Part shown: piece after piece, positions 42,353 through 51,153 of the stretch | How positions within the stretch are numbered: the first letter of the stretch is position 1 | Layout of the letters: each line of letters begins with the position of its first letter | DNA from: Vreelandella glaciei | GTDB taxonomy: Bacteria > Pseudomonadota > Gammaproteobacteria > Pseudomonadales > Halomonadaceae | Direction: 5' to 3' | NCBI RefSeq assembly: GCF_013415125.1 | Contig: NZ_JACCDE010000008.1 | Span: 62,001-126,000, forward strand | Length of the DNA stretch: 64,000 bases | Notes under the pieces: generated by a model | The model's database searches: none | Seen by the model: only the letters and a program-made list of their open reading frames with translations | What the model was told of the DNA's origin: nothing | Position numbers and translations under genes: made by a program

Positions 42353-44095
42353 TTATGCATTGTTCTCTCTGACCTGAGCCAAGCAAAGGACTACGTGCAT
42401 GATTCTATCTGCCGTGGAATAATTGAAGGCACCTACCGGGCTGATTCCATGGCATACATCATTTCGCATATTCCAACCGCGTTGATCAGTAAGTAGCATC
42501 CTGAAATAGAACGATGAATCAGTACCAAAACAGTCTTCTACCCTTTCGTCTCTTAGTAAATCGTCAAACATCCTCAGCTGTAGTCCACCCTGCCTATTCT
42601 TCCTTAAAGTAGCACCCCCCATTAACTCCACTAACGTTCGAATAGCTGCCTCTGCCTGGGGAACCAGTATGTGTATTGCAGAGATATAATTCTCGGCAAG
42701 GTAAGCTTGGATACCAGTATGAATAAGATTCTTTTTAGACTCTTCGAATATAGGTGACTGAAATATATATTCGGTCAATTCTTGATCGTCAAATCCGTAA
42801 ACTTCAGAGGCTTTGTTAAATGAATGCCTGAGAAAAAATGAGTCAATATTCATATTTTGTGAAAGCTGGTGAATAACGTTGCCTTCTAGATCTTCTTCTA
42901 TTCCTCCAATCGTCGCCACAGGTCTTCCCTTGTGGTCCTGCAGTGTCTTCGTAAATAAATATGTCAATGGATGATTTTTTGCCAGATCCAAGACCTGCTG
43001 TTCTACTTGACCTTTCTTCGGAATAAATTGCGCTGCGATTCTACTAAGTGTTTTATGAAGCCCACCTTCCGTCATCGAAGCTAGATATGCTTCTAATTTT
43101 TCCTTTGGAATCTCCATGCTATGAGAGAATTCTTGCATACTCTCTACGACACTTGGCCCTACCTCAGATATCTTCTTCGAAACGAGTTCTGCGTTTTCGA
43201 TCATGTTGAAGCTTATATAAATGTCGTGCACATGTTGGAGCCAAGAAGAGACCTGAATTGGAGCCAAGCCATCACACGTATCTTCAAAACAATTTCCAAC
43301 AACTCCAATCACTCGAGCAACATCGTCGTTCATTCCCTTGCTACGATAATAAGTGGCTAACGGGATAGCCGCCGATTCACACACCCATGGTGAATGCTCT
43401 TTGGAGACACGTGTTAAACGGGACTCGAGATCATCCACAAGATTCTGCTCTTGTGCCTCAGACAAATTCCTATATTTACCTAAAACAAAAAGCTCAAAGC
43501 AAAATCCCCAAAGGCCCGCCTTGTCATCTTCAGCAATTCTGTCTTCTAATTTAATCGCGCTTTCAACACACCTTTCTGCCAATTCTCTGTTATTCAGTGC
43601 GGACGCAACTTTGAACGCCCTAGTGATTTTCGTTATTGCTTCGGTTGGGTGTTCGCAGAGATCATTATCAGTTACATCAAGAAGTGCATTTACATAGTCA
43701 ATAGCAATCCTATAGTCAGGCTTTTCGTCCACGGCAGCTTCAGAGAGATCCCAAATAAGCCCAGCATAGCGAGCTTTCATTAATGGATTATTGGTTTCTT
43801 GTGACCTGCTTCTCCAGTGCTCAATAGTCTCTTTGGTTACCAATGCAATGCTGGGACTTTCATACGCTTTACCGTCATCCCCTACCCAAACCATCATAGG
43901 CCCAAAATATGTGCCCCAGCCATTTGGCTTATCCAAATATTCTTCGCAAAATCCAAATGCAATTCGTTCGGCTATGGCCTTTGGACTTTGATCATTTTCG
44001 GTAGCACGATTTATTTTTGACGAAATAGAATATTCGCTAGCTATCTCCTTAGAATGATCCAAATCTTCCATTAATCTAACTAGCTCTTCATTCAT
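42353..44095 (-). CDS. DUF4209 protein with HEPN-like RNxxxHG motif, in a gene cassette
   Basis: This is a 580-aa soluble protein. The N-terminal two thirds are helical and resemble TPR/HEAT-like packing without a family I can name. The C-terminal ~130 residues are DUF4209: HILVPQAEAAIRTLVELMGG, then WNMRNDVCHG (Arg544, His549). RNxxxHG fits the Rx4-6H signature of HEPN ribonucleases. I start at ATG 44095, which has GAGGAG six bases upstream; the frame opens at 44125 inside the attC. The region is visibly more AT-rich than its surroundings. With the TIR gene it forms a two-gene unit; a nuclease or sensor partner role is inferred. Confidence 0.8.
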   Translation of the reverse strand: MNEELVRLMEDLDHSKEIASEYSISSKINRATENDQSPKAIAERIAFGFCEEYLDKPNGWGTYFGPMMVWVGDDGKAYESPSIALVTKETIEHWRSRSQETNNPLMKARYAGLIWDLSEAAVDEKPDYRIAIDYVNALLDVTDNDLCEHPTEAITKITRAFKVASALNNRELAERCVESAIKLEDRIAEDDKAGLWGFCFELFVLGKYRNLSEAQEQNLVDDLESRLTRVSKEHSPWVCESAAIPLATYYRSKGMNDDVARVIGVVGNCFEDTCDGLAPIQVSSWLQHVHDIYISFNMIENAELVSKKISEVGPSVVESMQEFSHSMEIPKEKLEAYLASMTEGGLHKTLSRIAAQFIPKKGQVEQQVLDLAKNHPLTYLFTKTLQDHKGRPVATIGGIEEDLEGNVIHQLSQNMNIDSFFLRHSFNKASEVYGFDDQELTEYIFQSPIFEESKKNLIHTGIQAYLAENYISAIHILVPQAEAAIRTLVELMGGATLRKNRQGGLQLRMFDDLLRDERVEDCFGTDSSFYFRMLLTDQRGWNMRNDVCHGISPVGAFNYSTADRIMHVVLCLAQVRENNA

Positions 44096-44116
44096 GATAA
44101 GCTCCTCGTTGAAGTT

Positions 44117-44176
44117 GCCTAACACCTGAGTTAAGTCGCACCGCGAAGCGGTGCCGGCTTGGACGAATTGTTAGGC
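44117..44176 (-). other. attC site (60-bp, canonical)
   Basis: Exactly 60 bases between GCCTAAC (44117-44123) and GTTAGGC (44170-44176), with inner imperfect complementarity and a central CACCGC-GAA-GCGGTG hairpin. It closely resembles the 59-base elements of class 1 integron cassettes. It separates the small unknown cassette gene from the DUF4209/TIR cassette. Confidence 0.92.
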
Positions 44177-44206
44177 GCTCTCCCGACGATGCCACAGAAC
44201 ACGCTG

Positions 44207-44767
44207 TTACAGGCCATAGACCTGCTCCCAGTCCACGCGCTCGTCAAGAATGGCGTGGAAGTTCTCCATGGCGATAGCCCATAGCTGCATGTCTAGCTCC
44301 ACGTGCCATGCTGACTTTCCCTGTTTGCCGTGCAAATGATAACAGCCGGCCCAGTACTCTATCTTCTTGGCTTTCCGAAGGTTGGCGCAGGCCCAGCCGA
44401 GATCAACCTTGCTAGCGTGAATGATCTTGTTGCAGCTTTCGCGAACGGTGAGGTCAAAGGCTCCGCTGTGAACGACGCCAATCTCGAAGCCTTCTCTAGC
44501 CTCACCGTCTACGCTAGCCAGATCGACACCGGTGCTGTTGGCTGCGACAAAGTCTTGAACCATACTGGTCTTGATAGCGCACTCGATGGTGTAAGAACTG
44601 ACGAGTTCCTGCAGCCGGTACGAATAATCGCTCCACGCGCCCTCGCCATAACGACCAACGGTACGTCCTATGTCCCTTTCTACACAGTATGCGCGACTGC
44701 CAAGGACAATATTTTGGATAAGGAAGAGCTTTTCTTCGATTCTTTTAAAGTCGATGCTATGGGTCAT
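44207..44767 (-). CDS. Hypothetical protein in a gene cassette
   Basis: This is a 186-aa soluble protein with no family I recognise. It is rich in Trp (AWSDYSYRL, GKSAWHVELD) and ends ERVDWEQVYGL. It starts 6 bases after a GTTAGGC core (GTTAGGC-ACGTT-ATG) and its stop is 31 bases before the canonical attC, the normal fit of a gene in a cassette. An antisense frame of 188 codons exists but lacks this context. Confidence 0.75.
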   Translation of the reverse strand: MTHSIDFKRIEEKLFLIQNIVLGSRAYCVERDIGRTVGRYGEGAWSDYSYRLQELVSSYTIECAIKTSMVQDFVAANSTGVDLASVDGEAREGFEIGVVHSGAFDLTVRESCNKIIHASKVDLGWACANLRKAKKIEYWAGCYHLHGKQGKSAWHVELDMQLWAIAMENFHAILDERVDWEQVYGL

Positions 44768-44772
44768 AACGT

Positions 44773-44840
44773 GCCTAACAGCGTATTAGACGGCACGCTC
44801 TATGACTCAATGAGCGTGCTAGGACTGGTTTCTGGCAAAT
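44773..44840 (-). other. Decayed attC upstream of the small cassette gene
   Basis: The R' core GTTAGGC (minus strand, 44779-44773) is intact and a GCACGCTC/GAGCGTGC hairpin (44793-44821) follows at the right distance, but no second core is recognisable near 44840. It is probably a degenerate attC. From 44840 to 45271 I see no gene, no integrase and no attI that I can support. Confidence 0.5.
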
Positions 44841-45271
44841 ACAGCTTGTATCCCGATCCTAAGTATATGATTTTATGGGTTATAAACTTCCATTAGGCGG
44901 TGTATCCAAAATTCACGAGCCTGCTGTACTTTCCAGAGGAACGCTTAGGGCGTTTTCAGCCTTGTACCACTAGCTTTTGATCTTTCGCCCAGTGCTTAAT
45001 GAAATTAGCCTAGCACAAGGCTCCCAAATAGACTGAGGCTCCTGAGCTTTTTCTGTTCAACGCTCATTCGTAGCTTGCTGCTGATGGCTCGCACCGTCCT
45101 ACAGCGTTGGCAGTTGTGCAGGCGATGCAGTCTTGGTTAGGAGGGAGTCAAAGTGCAGAGAAAACAATAACTCACGGGCAAGTTGGTGAGGGCCAAGAGT
45201 CTCAAGATGGGCTTGTTGGCATCATGCTGTTAGCCGTTATACCAAAAGCCCCATCCTGCCGCGGAAAGATA

Positions 45272-45295
45272 AGGGCGCTTCATAGGAAGCGCCCT
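45272..45295 (-). terminator. Terminator of the TonB receptor gene
   Basis: AGGGCGCTTC and GAAGCGCCCT pair perfectly (10 bp, loop of 4) and are followed on the minus strand by TTATCTTT. It lies 29 bases after the receptor stop. Confidence 0.75.
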
Positions 45296-45323
45296 CATGG
45301 TAACGGTAAAGAGGGTGCGTTAC

Positions 45324-47498
45324 TTAAAACTCGACGGTTGCCGAAAGCTTGAAGGTGCGTGGTTCGCCTTGAATCAAATAATTCGCAAAGGACGTCGAGG
45401 CGCCCGACCAGTAGTTTTCGTCGGTAACGTTGTCGATGCCTGCGCGCCAGATCCAATCAGCGCCACCGACCGGCGTGGTGTAGCGCAGGCCAAGATCGAG
45501 GCGTGACCAGGAATCCAACTCCAAGTCGTTGGCTACATCGGCGTACTGCGAGCCCGTGTGCAGGACGCGACCAGTGGCAGTGAGGCGCTCGACGAAGGGC
45601 GTATCCCATTCGCCACCAAGCACAAAACGATACTCAGGAACGCCCGTGGCGTCATTTCCTTCGTTGCCATCCTGAGCTTTGGTGAGTTCGGCATCTATCC
45701 AGGTCGCGCTACTGAACAGGCGCACTCCTGTCGTCGGCTCACCGTAAAGGCTTAGCTCCAGGCCGCGATTACGCTGCTCGTTATCCAGGTTGCCGACGCC
45801 ATCGACGACCGCTGCAGAGGGTAGCTCGATCTGGAACAGGCTAATGCCACCGCCTAGGTTGCCGTAGTCGAACTTAGCGCCCACCTCGTGCTGCTCGGCA
45901 TGGGCAATGCCCAAGTGCTGCCCAAAGTTCAGCGCTGTGGTATCGGTGACCGTGCCGCCATCCCGCAATGCTTCGACGTAGTTGGCGTAGAGCGAGATAC
46001 TATCCGTGGCCTTGAACACCGCGCCGACGGCGGGGGTTACCCGACGATCGGCATAGCGATTGCTGCTGCCGTCGTTAGGACGTTCGTCGATCTCGAGTTC
46101 CTGATAGCGTGCGCCCAGCGTCAGCAACAGTCGGTCATCGATGAATCCAAGCGTATCGCTCAGCGTGACCCCTTGGGAGCGTGTGCGCGTCACGCTACCC
46201 CCCACGAAAGGCGTGCCATCCGGGCGAGATAAATCGACAGGATCGTAGATGTGGGTCGTGCCTGCCGCGAGGAAATTCCAGTCCGTGTCGAACTTGCGAT
46301 AGGCGCTAGAGTAGCCAACGGTGATGTCATGGCTAACCGGGCCGGTCAACACATACCCACGAAGCCCCGCCTGGCTGGCGACGTTGTCGATATGGTTGTT
46401 GGTCTCGAAGTCGTTGACACTGGCATTACCCGCGTCATCGGTAAGGCGCGGAGTCGCCGACACGATGCCTTCGAGCGTGCGGTTACCCCCCAAGGCCGCG
46501 AAAGCGGTCCAGGTGTTGGTGAGGTCATATTCGCCTCTGACCATGCCGAAATTGGTTTCTAGCTCGGTTCCACCGAAAGAGGGGGTGTAGTTCAACGAGG
46601 AACCCGGCGCAGCGGGCACCCGAGTGGCCGCGCCGGTGTTGACGCTTGAACGGCCGCCATCCAGGGTGAGCTTTTGATGACCGATATCGAACAATATCCG
46701 GCCTCGATCGCCACGGTAGTCGAGCCCAACGACAACGGAGGTATCGCGCTGGTTTTCGTCATCAATGGCGGTGTCACCACGGCCGCGCATGGCACTTACC
46801 CGTGCCCCCCATTGCTTCTGATCACCATAACGCTGGCTAGCATCGACGCCCACTTCGCCGTAGCCATCGGAGCGGTAGCCACTGGATAGATTGAGCATCG
46901 GGTCATCCCCTGCATGCTTGGGCTCGATGTTGATGGTGCCACCAATTCCGCCGCTCCCGCCGATGGGAATGCCCGACGTAAAGGCGCTGGCGCCTTTGAA
47001 GACTTCGACGCGCTCGGCAAGGTCGCTGTTGATTATTTGTCGTGGCAGTACGCCGTAGAGGCCGCCATAAGCCACGTCGTCACCGTTCAGGTCAAAACCG
47101 CGCACTTTGTACGCTTCGCCATAGATGCCAAAGCCCAGCCCTACCGATACCGAGGCATCGTTCTGCAGCGTATCGCCTAGTGTTTGGGATTGCTGGTTCT
47201 CCATCAGCTCACTGGTATAACTGATGACGTTGAAAGGCACGTCCATCGCGTCCCTTTCACCGATCAGACCCACGCGGCCCCCCGCCGCGATTTGGCCACC
47301 GGCGAAGGCAGGAGGTGGCGTATCGCCATAGGTCGGTATGGAGCCCGTGACGGTGACGGTATCCAGGGACTGATTTTCAGCACTCGTTTGCGCCAAGGTG
47401 GTCATGGGCGTAATACCCATCGCGAGCAGTGTCATCACGCGCAGGAGCCGTGCTTTGCGGCGCTTAGCCGCTGTGTTAGAGGTGTTCCCAAGAGGCAT
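45324..47498 (-). CDS. TonB-dependent siderophore receptor
   Basis: This outer-membrane receptor (724 aa) has a signal peptide ending TTLAQ, a plug domain (QTLGDTLQNDASVSVG, YKVRGFDLNGDDVAYGG, RVEVFKGASAFTSG) and a 22-strand barrel ending in the C-terminal Phe of KLSATVEF. NVTDENYWSGAS is the usual last-loop motif of ferric-siderophore receptors. TVTVTGS near the start may be the TonB box. It is divergent from a FhuD-like gene, suggesting hydroxamate siderophores. Confidence 0.92.
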   Translation of the reverse strand: MPLGNTSNTAAKRRKARLLRVMTLLAMGITPMTTLAQTSAENQSLDTVTVTGSIPTYGDTPPPAFAGGQIAAGGRVGLIGERDAMDVPFNVISYTSELMENQQSQTLGDTLQNDASVSVGLGFGIYGEAYKVRGFDLNGDDVAYGGLYGVLPRQIINSDLAERVEVFKGASAFTSGIPIGGSGGIGGTINIEPKHAGDDPMLNLSSGYRSDGYGEVGVDASQRYGDQKQWGARVSAMRGRGDTAIDDENQRDTSVVVGLDYRGDRGRILFDIGHQKLTLDGGRSSVNTGAATRVPAAPGSSLNYTPSFGGTELETNFGMVRGEYDLTNTWTAFAALGGNRTLEGIVSATPRLTDDAGNASVNDFETNNHIDNVASQAGLRGYVLTGPVSHDITVGYSSAYRKFDTDWNFLAAGTTHIYDPVDLSRPDGTPFVGGSVTRTRSQGVTLSDTLGFIDDRLLLTLGARYQELEIDERPNDGSSNRYADRRVTPAVGAVFKATDSISLYANYVEALRDGGTVTDTTALNFGQHLGIAHAEQHEVGAKFDYGNLGGGISLFQIELPSAAVVDGVGNLDNEQRNRGLELSLYGEPTTGVRLFSSATWIDAELTKAQDGNEGNDATGVPEYRFVLGGEWDTPFVERLTATGRVLHTGSQYADVANDLELDSWSRLDLGLRYTTPVGGADWIWRAGIDNVTDENYWSGASTSFANYLIQGEPRTFKLSATVEF

Positions 47499-47628
47499 AA
47501 TGTCGATCCGATCGTTTGTACAGCAGCACTCGGCCGCCGCGTTTTTTATGAAGGCGATATAAGGAAGCGGAGGACTTGGCTGAGTGCCATGACCACCTGC
47601 CCGATGTGGATCTATATAATAAACAAAA

Positions 47629-47643
47629 TGAGATGTATTAGCA
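47629..47643. promoter_or_regulatory. Possible Fur box
   Basis: TGAGATGTATTAGCA matches the 7-1-7 Fur pattern TGATAAT-N-ATTATCA at 10 of 14 positions. It lies in the divergent spacer between the receptor and the FhuD-like gene. Confidence 0.4.
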
Positions 47644-47731
47644 TCTACGGGTGTTATTTATTCGTGATGCCTTGCAAAAAATGCGCATTGACGTCTAAAT
47701 GTGCTCTCTTTTTTCTGATGCTCTAGCTGCT

Positions 47732-48601
47732 ATGTGCCACCGGTTGATGCTCTCTTTTGTGGCTCGCTGCTGTTTAACGGCTGCTTGCTTGCTGCCCTTG
47801 TCGAATGCCCACGCGCAGTGGGCCACTATCAACTGGACCATTGCCGAAACGCTACTGGCCATTGACGTGTCGTTGATTGGTACCGCTCAACAAAATGGCT
47901 ACCATGAGTGGGTAGGCGAGCCAAGAATCCCCGACGGCGTTGCAGATCTTGGCCTGCGATCACAGCCCAACCTCGAACTCATGGCGCAATCGCCACCGAC
48001 GCAAACGTTCATTTCGCCGATGTTCGCCAGTTTGACAGAGCGTCTGGAGAGAATTGCCCCCGTCACGTCGTTCTCCCCCTATTCACCCGGCACCCATACC
48101 TGGCAAGAGATACAAACACTCACCCGGCAGCTAGGTGAGTTGACCGGCCACCGGCTGCAGGCAGCGCAGCTAATCAACGAAACGCATGCGTTGATGGACA
48201 CGCTTAGCCAACAGCGCCCCGATGCACCGCCGCTACTGATGGTGCAATTCATGGATGCCCGTCATGTCAGGATTTTTGGCGGCAACAGTCTCTATAATGC
48301 CGTGCTTGAACGAATCAATTTGACCAATGCCTGGGAACGGCCCACCAACGCCTGGGGATTTTCACTCGTGGGTATCGAAGCGCTCTACGACTATCCTGAG
48401 GCCACGCTGGTCGTTATCGAGCCGGTGCCCGCTGGAGTTGAAGACACGCTGGCGAAAAGTGGTTTATGGCAACATTTACCCAGCGTTAAAAACGCCACTC
48501 TATTGCGTTTACCGCCGGTATGGAGTTTTGGCGCGCTGCCTTCCGCTCAACGCTTTGCTCGGGAGCTGGTTTCTGCCCTGACTTCGCGCGCCCCCCCTTG
48601 A
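47732..48601 (+). CDS. FhuD-like iron-siderophore binding protein
   Basis: This is a periplasmic binding protein (289 aa) with signal peptide (RCCLTAACLLPLSNAHA). The mature part NWTIAETLLAIDVSLIGTAQ and DLGLRSQPNLELMAQ resemble FhuD, the ferric-hydroxamate receptor. Starts at 47699, 47732 and 47747 are possible; 47732 (MCHRLML) gives a normal signal peptide. No FhuB permease or FhuC ATPase gene follows, so it is an orphan. The spacer 48602-48906 holds a TAAGCG/CGCTTA hairpin right after the stop and no gene I can support. Confidence 0.82.
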   Translation: MCHRLMLSFVARCCLTAACLLPLSNAHAQWATINWTIAETLLAIDVSLIGTAQQNGYHEWVGEPRIPDGVADLGLRSQPNLELMAQSPPTQTFISPMFASLTERLERIAPVTSFSPYSPGTHTWQEIQTLTRQLGELTGHRLQAAQLINETHALMDTLSQQRPDAPPLLMVQFMDARHVRIFGGNSLYNAVLERINLTNAWERPTNAWGFSLVGIEALYDYPEATLVVIEPVPAGVEDTLAKSGLWQHLPSVKNATLLRLPPVWSFGALPSAQRFARELVSALTSRAPP

Positions 48602-48906
48602 GTAAGCGTTTGAGCGCTTAACCCTATTTCCGATCAGACTGGGTGCTATTCCATGTTTTACTTAACATTGTCAGTAAAGTAGGTAGAGACGCCCGCAGGC
48701 GCCGAAGTGTTGCTGACGCTTTAGATTGATAAGGCCGTCACTCAGGCTATCGATCCCTGCCAAGCTGAGATTGCCCAGGGCTTCGAACTCGACTAGCCCA
48801 GCTGCTTGGAATGCTCAGCTTAGTAGTGTTCGAATTCAGAGCTATTGTGGCCTCTCGCCCAAATCATGCTATGTGGCTAGCTAAAATGTTATTCGCAACA
48901 GGTTCG

Positions 48907-49677
48907 CTATTCAGAGTGGCTGTCTATTATCGCCACAGCTCTACACCACCCAGCCGATGCGCGCTCAATCAGTACCGGGAATGCCGAAAAGGTGAAGCCG
49001 TGTGTTGGCAACTCATTGAGCCGAGCTAGTTTCTCGATGTGGCAATACTCCTTATCGCGTCCTGCGTAATGCCCTGGGAAGAATGCATCTGAGTCACCTT
49101 TACGAAGCGCCTCGGCCATCATCGGTATAGGAATATCCCATCCCCAACCATCAGTACCCATCATGCGAATACCTTGCTCAATCAACCATAACGTCGCCTC
49201 TCTGCCCATACCGGGGTGACGCATCGCCCAGTCGTGTCGATCAAAATCCATCCAGCGATCGGTGCGTATTAGCACGATATCAAATGGTTTTAGCGTGTAT
49301 TCGATGCGCGCCAGTGCTTGCTGTAGATCATCGACACCAATCACCTGCCCAGCTTCCATCCATGAAAAATCCAAGACCACGCCGTCGCCGTGGCACCACT
49401 CCAGAGGAATCTGGTCGATGGTGCGTGCTGGCTTGCCCTCTGAGGTTGGGCCGTAGTGAATGGGGGCGTCCATATGTGTGCCTGCATGGGAGGATAGGGT
49501 GATTCGCTCGCTGGCCGAATGGACACCAGGCAATGGCAGATCACCGGGGTCCACTCCATAGGCGGTGGCCCGCTGCCGAGCCATCGCATAGTGGTCGATG
49601 TACTCTATATGCTGCTCTTGGGTATCAAATGATGCGTTGCGAATGGGTAATGACAAATCGATGATGTGTTTGCTCAA
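48907..49677 (-). CDS. Cyclase-family (kynurenine formamidase/isatin hydrolase-like) metal hydrolase
   Basis: The product (256 aa) belongs to the cyclase family PF04199. The metal motif HxGTHxDxPxH is exact: His64, His68, Asp70, His74 in SHAGTHMDAPIHYG. Members hydrolyse formyl amides or cyclic amides such as isatin. It is the last gene of the long minus-strand operon, 18 bases after the amidase. A role in opening or deformylating the cluster's substrate is inferred. Confidence 0.87.
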   Translation of the reverse strand: MSKHIIDLSLPIRNASFDTQEQHIEYIDHYAMARQRATAYGVDPGDLPLPGVHSASERITLSSHAGTHMDAPIHYGPTSEGKPARTIDQIPLEWCHGDGVVLDFSWMEAGQVIGVDDLQQALARIEYTLKPFDIVLIRTDRWMDFDRHDWAMRHPGMGREATLWLIEQGIRMMGTDGWGWDIPIPMMAEALRKGDSDAFFPGHYAGRDKEYCHIEKLARLNELPTHGFTFSAFPVLIERASAGWCRAVAIIDSHSE

Positions 49678-49695
49678 GGGAAACCTCCTAATGCA

Positions 49696-51153
49696 TTACA
49701 GGCTTGATGAAAAGGAATCGCTATCGGCCAGCCAAAGGGGGGCATCGAAGCGATGATCAATAATCGTCTCAAGATGGTGAGCGAGGGCGAGGACGCCTAG
49801 GTCTGTATGGCGTGGTCCTACAATCTGCAGCCCAAGCGGTAACCCGTGTTGACCCAGGGCAAAAGGCAGGGATACAGCAGGCACCTCGCAGTAATTGAAA
49901 AGAGGGGTAAACGCGGCGTGGGCCCGCTGCGAAGCGGGTTGTCCGCCGATGGTGCCGGGGTGCGAAGCTTTTACTGGCCAGGCTTCCACCGGCGTCGTGG
50001 GGCAGATAAGAAAGTCGAAGCGTTCGAAAAAGTTATCCAAGGCCTGAATGAGCGTTTTGCGACGCAGCTCGTCCGCAGCATAATCCGCCCCGATTATGCT
50101 TAAGCCTTGAGTGATCTGATCGGCTAGGGCGGGGTCCAACAGTTCCGGCGTATCACGCAGCACATGGCCAAATTGAGCAGCCAGGGCCGCTTGCTGTTGG
50201 CGTAATAAAGGATACTCGAATGTATGGGCGGGCCAGTCGGGGGCAGCGTGTTCGAGTGTTAGCCCTGCGTTAACCAGCGTAGCGATGCAGTCATCGAAGG
50301 CTGTTGCAACGTCTGCATCGAGGCGAAACCCACAGCCTAGGTCGCTGGTCCAGCCAATACGAATAGCCTGGGAATCGAGACGTTTTAAAGCATTTGTGAA
50401 GGGGCGGTCGACGGTGAGCTGGGCGGGTAGCGGATGGCTACGCGGGTCGCGACAGTCATGGAATACCGCGGCGTCGAGTAGCCAGGCGCAGTCCTCAACA
50501 TCTTTGGCCAATACGCCGATGTCGGAAATCGCATAGCTGGGGTCATCGAACCCATGAGGATCGGGAATCAGGCCATGCGTTGGCTTGAAACCTACTAATC
50601 CTGTGTGGGCCGCAGGCCGACGTATCGAGCCACCCGCATCGGTTCCCAGCGCTAGCGTGCCTAGCCCAGCGGCAACCGCGGCTGCCGCACCCCCCGAAGA
50701 GCCGCCGGGGGTGGTATTTAAATCCCAAGGATTCCGGGTCGTACCATGCAAGGAGTTACTGGTATGACCTTTGCAAGCAAATTCCGGGCAATTGGTGATG
50801 CCGATGCATAGAGCGCCGAGTCGTTTAAGGCGTGCTACAACGGCACTATCGCAGGGGGCTACATGATGGCGATAAACTTGCGAGCCATAGGTCGCAGGCC
50901 TGCCACCCAGCCAGAGGTTGTCCTTGATGCTAAACACACTGCCAAGCAGCGGAAGTGCTTCGCCAGCACGTCGGCGTACTTCGATAGCCTCCACCTGACG
51001 CATCACATCAGCGTGGTCAGCGTCTACGAAGGCGATCAGTGAGGGGTTGATAGCCTCAATGCGAGCCAGGGTGGACTCAGCGAGTTCGGCCATTGTTAGT
51101 CCGCCCTGGTGGATAATGTCATGCAGGGCCTTGGCGCGCAGTTGATGAATCAT
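49696..51153 (-). CDS. Amidase-signature enzyme (2nd of three)
   Basis: This is a 485-aa amidase with catalytic Lys77 (SIKDN), Ser152 (PGGSSGG) and Ser176 (GGSIRRPA). The substrate is an amide, half-amide or carbamoyl compound. ATG 51153 overlaps the stop of the upstream gene as ATGA and has AAGGA upstream; the frame before it is inside the neighbour. It is not GatA-like in context, since no GatB or GatC is near. Confidence 0.92.
   Translation of the reverse strand: MIHQLRAKALHDIIHQGGLTMAELAESTLARIEAINPSLIAFVDADHADVMRQVEAIEVRRRAGEALPLLGSVFSIKDNLWLGGRPATYGSQVYRHHVAPCDSAVVARLKRLGALCIGITNCPEFACKGHTSNSLHGTTRNPWDLNTTPGGSSGGAAAAVAAGLGTLALGTDAGGSIRRPAAHTGLVGFKPTHGLIPDPHGFDDPSYAISDIGVLAKDVEDCAWLLDAAVFHDCRDPRSHPLPAQLTVDRPFTNALKRLDSQAIRIGWTSDLGCGFRLDADVATAFDDCIATLVNAGLTLEHAAPDWPAHTFEYPLLRQQQAALAAQFGHVLRDTPELLDPALADQITQGLSIIGADYAADELRRKTLIQALDNFFERFDFLICPTTPVEAWPVKASHPGTIGGQPASQRAHAAFTPLFNYCEVPAVSLPFALGQHGLPLGLQIVGPRHTDLGVLALAHHLETIIDHRFDAPLWLADSDSFSSSL

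Noticed and set aside
44330-44896. 188-codon plus-strand frame overlapping the small cassette gene
   Set aside because: The minus-strand gene fits the cassette borders (start 6 bases after the GTTAGGC core, stop just before the attC); the plus-strand frame runs through an attC core and has no ribosome-binding site.
41098-45300. Genomic island integrated at tRNA-Arg
   Set aside because: I found no second copy of the tRNA 3' end further downstream and no tyrosine recombinase; attC sites explain the insert better.
45107-45352. 81-codon plus-strand frame near the cassette array, considered as an integrase or transposase piece
   Set aside because: The translation shows no integrase or transposase motif and overlaps the TonB-receptor terminator.
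47184-47726. 180-codon plus-strand frame before the FhuD-like gene
   Set aside because: It is antisense to the signal peptide and plug of the TonB receptor and shows no domain.
48670-48840. Possible decayed coding segment (a frame reading about 28 residues between stops)
   Set aside because: Too short and without any motif I can name; kept as unassigned spacer.
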